DNA of 64,000 bases from Sphagnum magellanicum (GCA_021904315.1 CM038920.1:16740001-16804000); one strand, 5' to 3'. Counted from the stretch's first letter, positions 34,939-47,784 are shown. Numbers and translations are program-made. Notes: generated from the sequence alone by a model not told the origin.

Positions 34939-37560
34939 TCTGCTTGTCTCCTCTTGGTGTGCTCCTGTCTTCTCGGTGTAAAAACTCATCACACCTCACT
35001 TGCCATTGAAATCTCTCACATTTGCTGCCCCCTCAAACGCGTCTGTTCAAAATCTGCAGACTTGAGGCAAGATAGCTTTTATGGAATTGGGTTGTTAGTA
35101 TCTCTGGGACCCATGAGGAAAGGGCTCATCAGCATTGGAATACATATACTGAGCATGGGTAATCATCATCCCCATCACCTTAGTGAAATTATAGCTGTTG
35201 GGTAGTGTAGCTTGGTGCATTTTTGCATTGCATCCCAATTGGATAGATGCATGCCAAGAACAAGAATTTTGTTGTGGATCTATGAACTGGCTGGATCCCA
35301 ACCCATTCTTTGTCCCCTGCAGCTTGTACTGGGAAGAATAGAGATTAGAGATTTCTGAGCTGGGAGGCAAAATTCCAACCAAGCTCGAATCACTCAGTGG
35401 TGACAGATGCCAAATAATAGGGCGCACATCATTGAAAAACCCAACAAATGGTAGAAAGGGTTAGTGATGCTCACTACATAGTTCCAACAAACTGCCTCCA
35501 GCAGAATTCTGTTTTGTCAGCAGCAAGAATCCAGGTACAAGTGAGGTATGTATCTGTACTTCATTTTCATAATCCTCCATGTGACAGATGTTCCTCCACC
35601 AAACCTTATTCAATCAAAAGTCTATTATGTTTGGTTCTTGTATAAATTTATGGCCTCAAAACTGTCTCCCATCCTTTGAATTTTATTCTGTATTTGAATT
35701 TTGTGTTGCAATATTCATATTCTCAATCTTTATGTTTTATTTCAGACAATTTCAATAAGTTACCTATATAGTCAAACCATGCATTTGACGAAAAAGTTTG
35801 TTATCCTTTGAACTTATGAACTTGAGTCTTGTGAGTTCATATTATTCGCTTACTTGAATAGATTCACCTTCTGTAGAATCCTTCCAAATTTCAACATGGT
35901 ATTATGCCCATTTGATATCAGGCATCTTTTTTGAGAGACTTGGAAGTGTGTAATTTCTAACCTCTATTCATTACCTGTTAATGTAGATTAAAAAAGTCTT
36001 AAAAGATCACCTTTGCCTTGGTCTTAAACAAGGTTGGTAGGTGTTTTACTTTTGGTAGGTTAGGTCTAGGTTCTAAGGTATTTAGATCAAAAGTTCAACA
36101 TTTTGCTAGAATTGCCTTGGAATCCAACCAAGGAAGCAACATTTTCCAATCGAATGTGCAACTTGAAACAAGTTCAAATGCTCTAGGTAGATAAATATAA
36201 CTTTTCAAAAAGGTCAAAGCTTGACCAATTTTTAATGCAAATAATTGGTTTTAATTCATTGTACATAATTTATATTTTGGACTATGTGAACTAGTTAAAC
36301 AAACTTATATTACCAAAAAAAAAAAAAGTTTAGTTATGTGTAATGGAGATGGAATTAGATGAAGGTGTGTGACCACAATGTTGTGTTGTGACAAAATTTG
36401 TTACCATTGTCATTACATGTAAACCCTTTAGGTTAGTGTATCTAATTGTGGTGGCATTAGATTTTGGTGCACCATCACCCCAAGCCTTTGAATTTTGGAA
36501 GTTTGTGGTCTTCATTAAGCTTGATACCCAAGTCATGTTTAACCATTAAACTTGGGTATCAAAACTTGATAGGTGTATTGTGTGTTTCAACTAGACATGG
36601 CTTGATGTGTAATCATGACATGTCATGATTTGGAATTGAGTTATGACCGCAATATCAAATTTTAACACAATAGTGTTTATAATAATAAGAAAAAGTAACT
36701 TAAAAAATATCACTTTTTAAAAAAAATTCAAAATTCACTTTTGTTACATGCAAAGCCAAATTTGCAATTTGTTTATGTGATTGAAATCTTGGGGAAAAGT
36801 GCAATGGGTGTAAAAACAAATCAAGAACTTATGTAATCAAATTTTTTGGAGCCTAGCCATAAGCCCAAGGTGTGAATAAAACTATTATATGTGCAACAAG
36901 TTTTTGACAATCAAGTTGTAAAGTGATTACAACCTTGAGATAAGTAATCACCCCATGACTATTTAGGGTAGGGGTTAGGTGTGCGATCGCTCTTTCATCT
37001 TTATGTCCACCCTTTTGATTATTCAGATGAGAACCAAATGCCCCCATCTTGCACCACATCCCTTTTTATTGAACCCTTACATCTCATTAGTGAATTGCAA
37101 CTAGTGATAAACATCTACTTCTCATTTTCCTATTTCATAATTGCCTTCATTTCCCACCACTTTGTTGTTGCAACAACCTTTTAGTGTCATCCCATAACAA
37201 CCCAACCCCCTTTTCAAACCCAACATCAATTCACCTTACTATGGCTTGAATTTCACACCCAATTGATCCCCAAACTTGTTTTCCAAACACATCTACAAAC
37301 ATTATTCTTTTTTTAAAACATAAAATTTATATCCCAACTCATGCACCCAAGTCCATTTCATTCATTTTTGACACAAAATATACCATGAATGTGCACTATG
37401 TCCATCTTGTGATCATGAACTCACTCAACATAATTTATACTAACATTTTTGTTCATGTCAACCATTCCATACCATCATCACATATAATTTATTTTTCATT
37501 TCATTTTCTAGTCCTTATTCTCTTGCCATAGCTTGGAATTGGATTTCAAATTTGAATATC
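34939..37560. other. 3' flank of VPS39 and AT-rich intergenic DNA
   Basis: The first few hundred bases must hold the VPS39 3' UTR; I found no clear AATAAA. After about 35.6 kb composition turns strongly AT-rich, with no recognisable frame. Confidence 0.5.
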
Positions 37561-39200
37561 CTAAGGGCCTTTCATTTAGGTTTTTCACAATCATGCTTAT
37601 ATGCACACATCCCCACCGCCTTACACCAAAAAGGGCAAAGAACCTCATGACTCATTTGAAGTGGCATTCAACCATATGCCCTATTTGTTTACCAATGGCC
37701 CATTAAACATGGTCTTTGAACACCTTTGTGATTGGTTCCACCTTGAAGATTTAATAAATGATTTCTTGTAGTTATTTAAGTTTTGTTTTCACATTGCACG
37801 TAGCCATATCATCATTTTATTGCTTGTATTTTAGGTGAATCACATCTTTTGGCAAGGGCCAAACATTCTAGTGGAGTATGATCTATCATAATGGAAAAAA
37901 CATTATATTGTTTCATTAATTGCACTATGTGTTTGCAATCTTGAAATGTTTTTTCAATGCAACTATCCTTTCACTAATTTGGAGTTGCCACCAAAGAAGG
38001 ATGTGAAATAGTGGTTTGTGGCATTAAATGTGCCTTTGATTTACATCCCGATTGGGTGGTCTTACAAATTGACATGGACAATGCATTGAATTATGTTTCT
38101 AGAAGGGTTGTGTTCCAAGAATTACAAGTGGTTGGAGGTGAAATCACCCAACTTGTCATTTTTGTCCTCACTTTTTATGTTTTGAATCCCCTTTATATTC
38201 CACCCAATATATTTGTGAATGTGAAGTTACCATTATCCCATTAGCCATGGGCATTCGATTGTCAAGGTAATATTTTAAAGGGGCCATTAGTTGCCATTGC
38301 CCATTTTCAAACGTTACACACCACAACTACCTATTTCCTTCCTTGTTTATTCACCACCATAATTGTTGACATTCATATTTTAAGCCCTTTTTGTGAAGTC
38401 ATTCAAGATTTTGAGTATTTAGCCTTCCAATTCCAAACCTTAGGTCTTTTTACACAAATATGTAACTTGGTTACCATTCGGTCTTCCTTTCAATTTTAAA
38501 ACCCCATCTTCATTTAACATCCTCTAGAGGGAATCAAAGTTTTAGGTGTCCCAATAGTATCTTCCTCATTCATTTCCTCTTTCACCCAAAATTCCTTATT
38601 AAAAGACACTAGCTATGTTGATTTACTTCCGAGATTAAGTGATAACCAAATAGCATATGGGATCTTTTAACACAATGTTTTGCATAATGACATTCTTATC
38701 TTCTTCAAATCATCCCTCTACTTTGGATTTCATGTTGCACCTTTTATCATTTGACCTTGCCTTCATTTAAGTGTTCAAACATCTTGTCGGCCTAGAGCTT
38801 TTTGAGAATCCTCAAAGGCATTGCTTTGTCACCAACTTTGCTTCCTCATCTTTTACATGGTGTTGGCCTCATATCATTTTGCATTATTCTAGATGCATTC
38901 ATAGACAATTATTGCCCCCATCCTTGCTTTCATGTTTTCATTGAATCACCACCCATTCCTTCTTGAGTTTATGGGCCATGTAAACAATGGTGTTTTCCCA
39001 TTTCAACAACATTTATTGGTGTCTACTAATCTACTACTACCCACTTTGGTTCAAACATGCATTCTTCCTTTTAAAACAAATTGTGGGTAAATTGTTTTAA
39101 ACATTTGTAGGACTCCATTTTAGAATGTGTGCATCAACATACCTTTTTTGACATTTTTTTTAACAAGGCATTCAAGGTACATCGAATTCACCTCCTTTCA
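37560..39200 (+). pseudogene. Decayed reverse transcriptase (non-LTR type) relic
   Basis: In shifting frames the plus strand reads FGVATKEGCEIVVCGIKCAF, then DLHPDWVVLQIDMDNALN and SRRVVFQEL (37975-38130). This is motif A of an RNA-directed DNA polymerase with its first aspartate. Further on come AIAHFQTL and IVDIHI (where a D-D pair is expected and only one D remains), then EGIKVLGVPIVSSSF and YVDLLPRLSDNQIAYGI. I recognise this order from a reverse transcriptase family common in plant genomes. Stops and frameshifts are many; no product is expected. Confidence 0.65.
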
Positions 39201-41855
39201 TGTTTGGGTCTAAGAATAGGAACATGGTAGACAATTTGATGAATCATCCCCATATTTCACCTACCATTAACTATATATTTTACAACCTTTGGAATTCGAC
39301 TAAGGTTCCCCCATCTATAAATGGCAAGCCTTTTTCAAATATTATGTATATGCATTCACCTCTTGAGATGTGCACATGGTAATATTCATTTATCAGATGA
39401 ATTAACCTTGTCCTTATAGAATTTATACATTCATTATTATATTTCAGTTTGGAAGGTTAGTGGCATATGATTAAGTGAATGATGGCATTGCCATTTGTAG
39501 CCCATTGTACGTGGATTTACCCACTTGTAATTATTACTTGTTAAATAATAGGAAAGATTGATATGCAACAATATTCCATGATTTGAGTAGAGATGCTTGG
39601 TTTCAAACATGATAGTACTCCAAGGCAAGGTTTTCACAAGATTTGTAAGGATAAACAAGTAGGCACATAGTTTAATTGAATTTTGAATTTCTTGAGTCAT
39701 ACATAGAATCACAATAATGTATTGAAAAGTTTGTTCCAATATGAATTCAAAAGAAAACTAGGTAACACATAGTTGTAGAATTAGAGGGAAAGTAAAACAA
39801 ATCCCATTTCCAACCTCATGTTTTGTGCACAATTCTAAATCAAAATAGATACTAGTAACTAACTATTTAACATAAGATACTTTGGTGAGGTAAGAACACA
39901 TTAGGGTTACCCCATTTTAGGAAAATGTTGTGAAGTGTAAAAAATAAATATAATATCTATAGGTATTTTTTCCAACATACAATTTTATGCAAACATTTTA
40001 ATTGTTCCACCCCAATCCAATGGTCAAAATTTAAATAAATGATCAAGATGTAAAGTGTTTTACAACCATTTCAATTTGCAACCATTTTAATTTTGAACTA
40101 AAAATCAAGATTTAAAATGGTTGTATATAAGACATATACATTGCATGTAACATATAATTTGGAACCATTTACATTACAAGGAATTCCCATAGCATTGGTT
40201 TTATGATTAATTTTTAGTTATAGATGTCACATGTGATTGTTATAATGTCTAGTTGTCTAGAACAACTAATCACAAAAGACATTATGTGGCACCCAATTGA
40301 AATGGGAGTCTCATTAAAGTGTGAGTAATACCAACTTTTCATCTAATTAACATTCAGAATATGTGGCATGGTCATTTGCGAACAATTTTATGACTAAAAA
40401 TGTAGTCACATAACATTACAAGAATTCATAGCTTTTAAAGCCATTCTAATTTAATTAGAGTGTCCATTTGATTAGAATTTGGGGCATTTTGATTAGAGGC
40501 CCTAATTGTTAAAGTGACATGTTATTATCTATTGGGTTAATTGACTAGAGTGGCCTCTTTAACCACTTGGTCAATGCGACATTTAGTCAAATAGGACTAT
40601 AAATGACACCTTTAATAAATTAAAAAAAGGTTGTATAATTAAATGGGACATGTGTCAATTTTGATTACAATTCATTGCATCAATATAATTGTATATTTTG
40701 TGGGACATTATTTCCAAGGATTCTTACATCTATTGATGAAACCTTGATATTACTTTTAATTATTTTCAAGTGTTTGGAACAAATGTGTAATTTTTAAATC
40801 AATCCATTAAACATTAGATTGCTTATCACTAAAAGTTAAAAACACAATATTGGATTTTCTAACACATATTTAAAGTGATTAATTATGGATTTTCACATCC
40901 AAAATTATGTGATATTGAATTAAAATAGCCACATTTACTTCAACATATAAACATGATTAAATCCTTGAACCTCATCGGTTGCAATATTTTATCCAAAATT
41001 GATAATTGAAATAAACATTAGTTAGTGGGATGTCAGTTAGTTAATGGGATAAAATTATGTTAACTAACTAGTCACTAATTAACTAACTTCATCTAATGGC
41101 TCCTTGTTGCCATCACCATCTTTTATAATTTTGCTCATACCATATTTTAATCTCATTTTGAAATTTATGTTTTAGATTTGGTTCATTCATTTCATATAAA
41201 TAATTCATTGGCACGACTCATTGAATGTATCATCTAAAATATTTGAATATTGAATAAAACCTTTTCATATTTTATGTTGCATTTATGGATAAAATTGCCA
41301 ACTAGGTGAAAACATGGTAAATTACTAAAAAATATGTATGTTCACATTTATCCATTTTTATCTTGTATTGAATGCACATAAAACGATAATGTAACATCAA
41401 CATGGGTGAAAATATGATAAAAAAAACCCTTGGGCATGTCTATTGAATTTACAATAGTCTATAACTTGCATAAGTTTTGTCCATATAACATTATGAAATC
41501 TATAATAACAAAATTTTAGATGTTTACAAAATAGGAAGTTACAATTTAACAATAGATCATGTCATGCTTAAACTACTTATTTTTAGTCAAACTAAGAAAT
41601 CTTTTGGTGCTAGAACCACCATGGATGATTTAGTGTTTGTGTTTCTATTATTTGTAAAGTTGGCATTTTTGTGAATCAACATGTTCATGAACTATTCCTT
41701 ATCTACATCATCATACATTTGTTCTTCAATTTGAATGGATAGAAATTTTTTCCATTGTTGAACCATGGGTGTTCAAAGTTGTGAATGATCAATAATTAGG
41801 AATTTTGAGCCAATTGACAATAACCACTACAACTTTTCAAGAGAGCACAACATGT
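39200..41855. other. AT-rich intergenic DNA
   Basis: Nothing recognised on either strand. It is probably old, unrecognisable transposon sequence. Confidence 0.5.
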
Positions 41856-41860
41856 GGGAT

Positions 41861-42499
41861 TGTAACAATCCTCTCAAAAGTGACAAGGAACAAATCAAGA
41901 TGTGTGATGGAAGCACAAATGAACAAGTGATGGTGGACCTAAGAGGTGTAGGTTGTAAATTTTATATAGAGTTTAAAAGTTACTAGTATTAGATTAATGA
42001 GGCATGGGGGAGAATGTGAAGAGGGTTATAGGATCAAGAGCGAGAGGAAGGAGTTGAGCAGTTTTTGTCTTTTTCTTGAGCTCCCTAGAAATGGAGAGAA
42101 ATAATTAATGAAAAAGTTTTGAGAATGTAGCTGCCTTCCCACTTTCATGGTTGGGCACACCTCTTGATGTATTTGGTTTTGATTAGAAATAAAAAGAAGG
42201 GAAGAAAGGTTGGTGAATTTTGTTATGGTGGAGGCAATACTTTGGGTATGTGGTAGTATATATTAACTAGGCCCAATAAAAACAAGTCGATGAAGACAGG
42301 TTGGGTTGGAGAAAGCACGTTCAAGACCCCAACTATCAGAGAATAGCTTTCTGAAATTTGGAAGTAAACTTACAAAGGAGGATAACAGTCCACTTTTTTG
42401 GAATGTGGGTTAATAAGCCACTAAAGTGGCTTGTTATTGAAAGAAGGGTCTAGAGGCCCAATGGGATAGTAAGAAAAGTTACAAAGACGGATTTTTACA
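41861..42499 (+). repeat. 5' LTR of the chromovirus
   Basis: Runs TGTAACAATC to GATTTTTACA (TG..CA). It matches 47226-47784 along its length but is ~80 bp longer, because of an extra block near 42380-42480 that contains an inverted pair (AAGCCACT/AGTGGCTT). Confidence 0.9.
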
Positions 42500-42500
42500 C

Positions 42501-42512
42501 TGGTATTAGAGC
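42501..42512 (+). other. Primer-binding site (initiator tRNA-Met)
   Basis: TGGTATTAGAGC matches the usual plant TGGTATCAGAGC at 11 of 12 positions, directly after the 5' LTR. Confidence 0.9.
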
Positions 42513-42629
42513 TTGGTTTTGATTCGAAGGCTACTAGGACATGAACGCTGGTAGTGAAGCCTCTACATAAAGGTGGTGTGAAAGGATGCTTTAGGCTATA
42601 GATGCACTGGATAATTGACAGGAGGGGCA

Positions 42630-43478
42630 TTTAGTGGATGACCAAGGTTTTAAAACTATCCTAAGGGACGTTGAAGGTAATGTGATTCTAAAATTTGAAG
42701 AATTAGTGAAAGCCCTCAAGGAAGCTATTGGGGGTGATTGAAGGCATCATAGGTCAAGGTCACAATCATCATCATCCAATGGTCATGACGATGGGGCGGA
42801 TTGGCAATCTAGGCAATGTAAGGTGGATAAGGAGCTTTGAAAGATGACGCACCTTCCGAAATTTCATGGTTGCTTTAATATTTTTGCGCCCAAGGTGTTA
42901 TCCTTCATTAAGACTTTGGAGGAGTTTTTCAATGAAAATTATATAGGTGCTGACAAGATTTGAGTTGCGTCTCTCTAAATGCGAGGAAAAACCAAGGAGT
43001 GGTGGATTCAAGTTAAGGAAAGGTTCGACATGGTAATTACTTAGAGGAAGTTCCAAAGGGTCTTCATGGAGCAATATTTACCCCATGATTACACTCACCA
43101 CATGAAATTAGGGTTTATGGGCTTAACCTAGGGTTGTATGACTATCATGGAATACAAAGTGAAATTTGATGAACACGCTTCTTATTTTTTGGTGTTAAAG
43201 GAGTCGGACCAAATCAATTTCTTTGCAAACGGATTGGACAAGTCCATTAAATTCATTATCCAAAATCATGAATTGATGACCGAAGTCAAGGCTTATCGTA
43301 AGGCCGTTACTTTGGAAGGCTAGGATAAGGCCCAACAAATAAAGAATAGCCCCAATAGAAGTTTTGGGAATCGGCAAAGGAGGCCATCCTAATCAATTAG
43401 ATTTAGAAGGGGCAAAAGGAAGTGGGATGAACTAGTGTGAGAATTGAAATTTTAGCAACTGTGCTCAGTGGAGGTCAA
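42630..43478 (+). pseudogene. Chromovirus gag, decayed
   Basis: Recognisable pieces are KFHGCFNIFAPKVLSFIKTL, a TKEWWIQVKERF segment near 43000 and EYKVKFDEHASYF then FANGLDKSI (43147-43260), the order of a retrotransposon gag. A damaged zinc knuckle (SNCAQWRSMTHP) sits where the solo LTR has inserted. Stop codons interrupt all frames. Confidence 0.75.
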
Positions 43479-44300
43479 TGACGCACCCCCAAGTTCCTTG
43501 TTAGACCCAAAAAGGGTCCAACTATGTTAAAAAGTGAAAATAGTTGGAACTTGGTGATGTTTCCAACTTCCAGCACTAAAGGGGGTGAAAAGGGCGTGTT
43601 GAAAGCTCCGGGATTAGACTAGGAAGAAGGACAAGCTACTTAGTTATTTGGTCCTGCATCCAAAACCAACCCACAAGTTGGTTATAATTCATTCTGCACA
43701 CTTTTGGTGTTGGGACAACCCACGGGTAACCTCGGACTCACTTGACTCACCACGGCTCAGACTCGGGGGAAGCCACCACCTTCCCCCATATAGTATTCTC
43801 TGCGTCTTTCCACCACACGTGCATTTGAATGGCACTTTTTCCCGGGACTCGCAAAGTGGAGTCCCGAAATTGTCCCGGTTTGGACTCCCAAGATTTTGGG
43901 CGTTCATAACTTCTCGCTCCAACCTCCGATTGGGATGAGGTTTGAAGAAAACTTGTAGCTCTCCTTGAGATCTTTCCAATGGTGTGTTGCACTCCACCTG
44001 CACACACCGGAATTGGGTCGATTCTCGACTTTTAGTGGTCGGGAGTCAAACTACCAGTTTGACTCCTGGCCCTTCTTTCACCTATAACTCGTGCTGCAAA
44101 TGTCCAAATGGCTCATGCGGGGCCATTTTGGACATCTACACTCTGATACCTTTTCAACGGTATAAAGAATACCTCAATGCAAGGTGTTTTGACCCTTGCA
44201 ATTGCACTCTGAGTTTTTGGGAGTCCCGGAAGACTCCCAAGTCCCATTTTCGGGAGTGTAAGTGGCGACTTCACACTTCCCTCAAAGTGGGGTTGTGATA
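43479..44300 (+). mobile_element. Solo LTR (family A) nested in the chromovirus
   Basis: An 822-bp block, less AT-rich than its host, starts TGACGCACCCCCAA and ends GGGTTGTGATA. It is flanked by the 5-bp duplication GTCAA (43474-43478 and 44301-44305). Removing it rejoins the gag-protease region of the host element. Its end matches bases 1-111 and its whole length matches 60567-61470 in reverse. It has no internal domain, so it is a solo LTR left by recombination. A 7-bp hairpin GGGAGTC/GACTCCC lies at 44219-44238. Confidence 0.88.
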
Positions 44301-44339
44301 GTCAAGTACAATGTAACTAAAAGTCGTTAGGTTGGTTGG

Positions 44340-44640
44340 TCACATTAATGATGAACCAGCCACGATCTTAATTGACTTGGGGTGTTTTCATAATTTTTTA
44401 TCACAAGAGATGGTTGACAAAGCTAAATTATAGCAAGTGGAAACCAAAATTAATACCTTCTTCTTGCCTAATGATGTTACTAAGACCATTACTAGTAGAA
44501 TGTTCCAAACCTTGGCAACAATGCAAGGAGTTGAGACAAGAATGGACTTTGAAGTTTGGAATGGGGTGCATTATGATGCAATTATTGGCATGGAATGGTT
44601 GGTGCAAATGGACATTAAAGTCGGTTGCCTCGATTGTTCG
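44340..44640 (+). pseudogene. Chromovirus aspartic protease, decayed
   Basis: Reads ATILIDLGCFHNFLS in place of the usual active-site triad D-S/T-G; here it is D-L-G, so the protease would be inactive even without the stop at AKL/stop/QV. The downstream YDAIIGMEWL is the conserved second half of the fold. Confidence 0.8.
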
Positions 44641-44869
44641 ATGACTAGGACCCTTCTTGATGGCTTGCCTATTTATTTGATAAGTATGAAGCCATTTCCC
44701 AATACCCCATTGCTTTCAAGTACTTAAGTAAAGAAAGGTTTAAGGAAAGGGGATCAACACTACTGGGTAAGTGTGCATGAGAACCTTAGTGGGAGTCAAG
44801 AAGTTAATATAATAATTATGGGAGTTAGGAATAATATCAAAGTATTTCAGGAATTTTGGGATGTATTCC

Positions 44870-45550
44870 CTTAAGAACTACCTTAGATTACCCCTAGAAA
44901 GAAAGGTTGACCACGCTATAGAATTGACCCTAAGGGTTGCCCAAATAAAAGACCTCTTTGAGAAGGGGTATATCCAACCTAACAAGTCTCCATGGGGGCC
45001 ACTTGTGTTGTTTAAAAGAAGAAAAATGGTACCTAAAGAATGTCTGTGGATTATCGTTGGTTAAACAAGCTCACTATAAAGAATAAATTTCCGTTACCTC
45101 GTATTGACAATCTTATGTGGAGCACAAGTATTAGAAAAAATAAATTTACACAATGAGTATCACCAAATTTGAATCAAACAAATGGATATTCATAAAATGA
45201 TTTTTTGGACCCAATTTGGGCATTATGAATTTTTAGTCATGCCATTTGGCTTAACTAATGCCCTTGCCAATTTTATGTGTTTGATGAACACATTATTCTG
45301 AAAATACCTTGGGAAATTCATCTTGGTATTTATGGATGATGTACTAGTATATTCAAAGTCGATAACTAAACATGAAGAACACCTTTGACATGTGTTACAA
45401 ATATTAAGAAATATAAGTTGTAAACAAAATTGAGTAAATGTGAGCTTTTTTCATCTCAAGTGGAATACTTGGGATTCATTGTATCTAGGGATGGCTTGTC
45501 AATTGACCTTAAAAAGATATAATCCATAGTTGATTGGCTCACCCTAAGGG
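44870..45550 (+). pseudogene. Chromovirus reverse transcriptase, decayed
   Basis: Segments in order: [58 protein letters not shown] (catalytic Met-Asp-Asp at 45332-45340) and VEYLGFIVSRDGL. At least four frame changes or stops separate them. Confidence 0.88.
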
Positions 45551-45689
45551 ACCAAATAGACATTTTAGGAGTGAGACGGACCATGCTAGCCTAAAGCTTT
45601 TAATTACACAACCTACATTGAGCCATAGGTAGTGTTGATGGGTGGAATTACTCCAAGAATTTTCCTTTCACATACAATGTCAAAGGTAA

Positions 45690-46700
45690 GGAGAATACGG
45701 TGTTGTGGATGTTTTGTCTAGAAGGAAGTGGGTTAATGCCATTTCCATAGTTAAGGGTGGTCTCATAGAAAAAATAAAAAAAAATATGGCGTAGATTCTT
45801 ATTTCAATGCACTTTTTAATGCCAAATTGCCCAAGGGCAAAAAATCCCCCAAACAATTAGGCAAGTATCTAACTTATGTGTTGAAGGATGGGTTATTGTA
45901 TTATGATGGCCGCTTATGTATTCATGAGAACACAATTTGTAAGTTGAAAATTTCATATGGCTATCACAATATCCTTATAGCAGGTCATCCATGATTTCAA
46001 AAGGTTTATATCATGATTTTAAAATCATTTTTTTGGCCCAAAATGAAAAGGGATATTTGTAAGTATGTAAAAAGATGTTATCCTTGTTAGATATCAAAGA
46101 TTGAACAAATAAAAATTCCTAGATTGCTCCAACCATTAGTTGTACCAACCACAAAATGACAATCCATAAGTATGGATTTTATTGTAGACTTGCCCATGAC
46201 AATGAAAGATCACAATGCCATATTTGTGGTGGTAGACTTGTTATCGAAACAAGCCCATTTTGTTCCCACAAAATTGATGGCCACAATTAGCAAAAAAACC
46301 CAATTGTTTATAAAAGAAATACATAGGCTTCATGGGCTACCTATAAAAAATATATTTGATAGGGATTCAAAGTTTTTTAGTTCCTTTTAAACAATGTTAT
46401 TAAAGGCATTGGACACGAAACTATGCTTAAAATTGCCTATCACCCAGAACTTGATGGCCAAATTGAAAGGACAAATTGAACCTTAGAAGGCATGTTGAAA
46501 ATGTATGTGGGGTCTAGGTAGAGTTCTTGGGAAAAATATCTCCATTTAATGGAGTTTGCTTACAATAAAAATGTCCATGTTTTGATTGGGATGAACCCGT
46601 TTGAAGCTATGTATGGCCATGATTGTTTGACATCGGCATCTTGGAATGTTTCCACAACTTGAGTGAAAACACTTGATTAGATGTTGAGTTAGATGCAAGT
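45690..46700 (+). pseudogene. Chromovirus integrase, decayed
   Basis: A zinc-binding H-H..C-C region (YHNILIAGHP, CKYVKRCYPC) is followed by the DDE core. First Asp is in MDFIVDLPM, second in FDRDSKFF, and Glu in HPELDGQIERTN, lying in different frames. RNase H, expected just before it, is missing. Confidence 0.85.
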
Positions 46701-46769
46701 ATTAAAGCTTATATGTTAAGGGCCTAAGCAAAGGCCAAGACCTATGCCAATCAGGCAAGGTCCTTTAGA

Positions 46770-47200
46770 GAGTTTGAAGGTGGGGATATGGTATTCCTCA
46801 AAATGACCCCTAAGAAAAGTCAATTAAGATTGGGAAAATGGTGTGAGCTTTCCCCAAAATATTGTGGGCCATTCCAAATTCTCAAGAAAGTTGGGACAAT
46901 GGTTTATAAATTGGAATTACCAAGTGAATGGAAGATTCACAATGTGTTCCATGTGAGTCTTTTGAAAAAAATTGTGTCTAACCCTAACAAACTTTTTCAA
47001 GACCTATTGCAAGCTATAATAGAAGGAGAAATTGTGGCCAAACCAAAGTAGATTTTAAGGACAAAAATGAAGAAAAAGGGGTCAAATTTTTTTATAAATT
47101 TTTTAATAAAATGGAAAGGATATTTTTTCGATGATGTCACTTGGGAAAAGAAAGAAAAATTCCTTAATAATTTCCCCAATTTTAAAGGTATTGAGAATAA
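46770..47200 (+). pseudogene. Integrase C-terminus with chromodomain, decayed
   Basis: VFLKMTPKKSQLRLGKWCEL, YCGPFQILKKVG and HNVFHVSLLKK are the GPY/F-type integrase tail. After a stop comes FLIKWKGY-FFDDVTWE, a chromodomain, which directs insertion to marked chromatin in this retrotransposon group. Confidence 0.85.
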
Positions 47201-47212
47201 TACCCAATTCTT

Positions 47213-47225
47213 GAGAGGTGGACAA
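47213..47225 (+). other. Polypurine tract
   Basis: GAGAGGTGGACAA lies directly in front of the 3' LTR, where plus-strand priming is expected. It is purine-rich apart from one T and one C. Confidence 0.65.
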
Positions 47226-47784
47226 TGTAACAATTCCCAAAAGTGACAGGGAACAAGCCAAGAAATGTGATGGGAGCACAAGTGAACAAGTGATGGCAAA
47301 CCTAAGAGGTGTAGGCTGTAGATTTTATACAAAGTTAGAAAGTTATTAGTAATAAATTTGTGAGGCACGAAGGAGAATGTGAAAAGGGCTATAGGATCAA
47401 TAGTGAGAAGAAGGAATTTAAAAGTTTTAATTTTTTTCTTGAGCTCCCTAGAAATAGAGAAAAATGGTTAGGGAAAAAGTTTTGAGAATGTAGATGCCCT
47501 CCCACTTTCACAGTTGGGTGGTGAATCCATGCCTCTTGATGTATTTAGTTTTGATTGAAAATAAAGAGAAAGGAAGAAAGGTTGGAGAATTTTGTTGTGG
47601 TGGAGACATTATTTTGGGTGTGTTGTAATATATATTAATTAGGTCCAATAGGAACAAGTCGGTGAGGACATGTTGGGTTGGGGAAAGCATCTTCAAGACC
47701 CCAACTCTTAGAGAATAGCTCTTTGGAATTTGGAAATAAACTTACAAAGGATTGTAAAAAAGGTTATAGAGGTGGATTTTTATT
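47226..47784 (+). repeat. 3' LTR of the chromovirus
   Basis: Begins TGTAACAATT; its final CA has mutated to TT. Followed by GGGAT, the target duplication. Confidence 0.9.

Larger units (their letters stand above)
41861..47784 (+). mobile_element. Ty3/gypsy chromovirus retrotransposon, complete ends, inactive
   Basis: A 5,924-bp element lies between direct GGGAT duplications (41856-41860 and 47785-47789). LTRs are 41861-42499 and 47226-47784. An initiator-Met primer-binding site TGGTATTAGAGC (42501-42512) follows the 5' LTR by one base. Order gag - protease - reverse transcriptase - integrase - chromodomain is that of a plant chromovirus. The coding part is broken by many stops and shifts, by a deletion where RNase H should be (about 45550-45690), and by a nested solo LTR. 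By eye the two LTRs differ at roughly one base in seven, so the insertion is old. There is no env-like frame. Confidence 0.93.

Noticed and set aside
43648..43938. Protein-like similarity between this plus-strand frame and the minus-strand frame at 60998-61255
   Set aside because: Both frames lie inside homologous solo LTRs. The resemblance follows from the DNA, the frames drift with indels, and no domain is recognisable.
41861..47784. Endogenous retrovirus rather than retrotransposon
   Set aside because: No envelope-like frame lies between the chromodomain and the 3' LTR; the domain order is that of an ordinary plant chromovirus.
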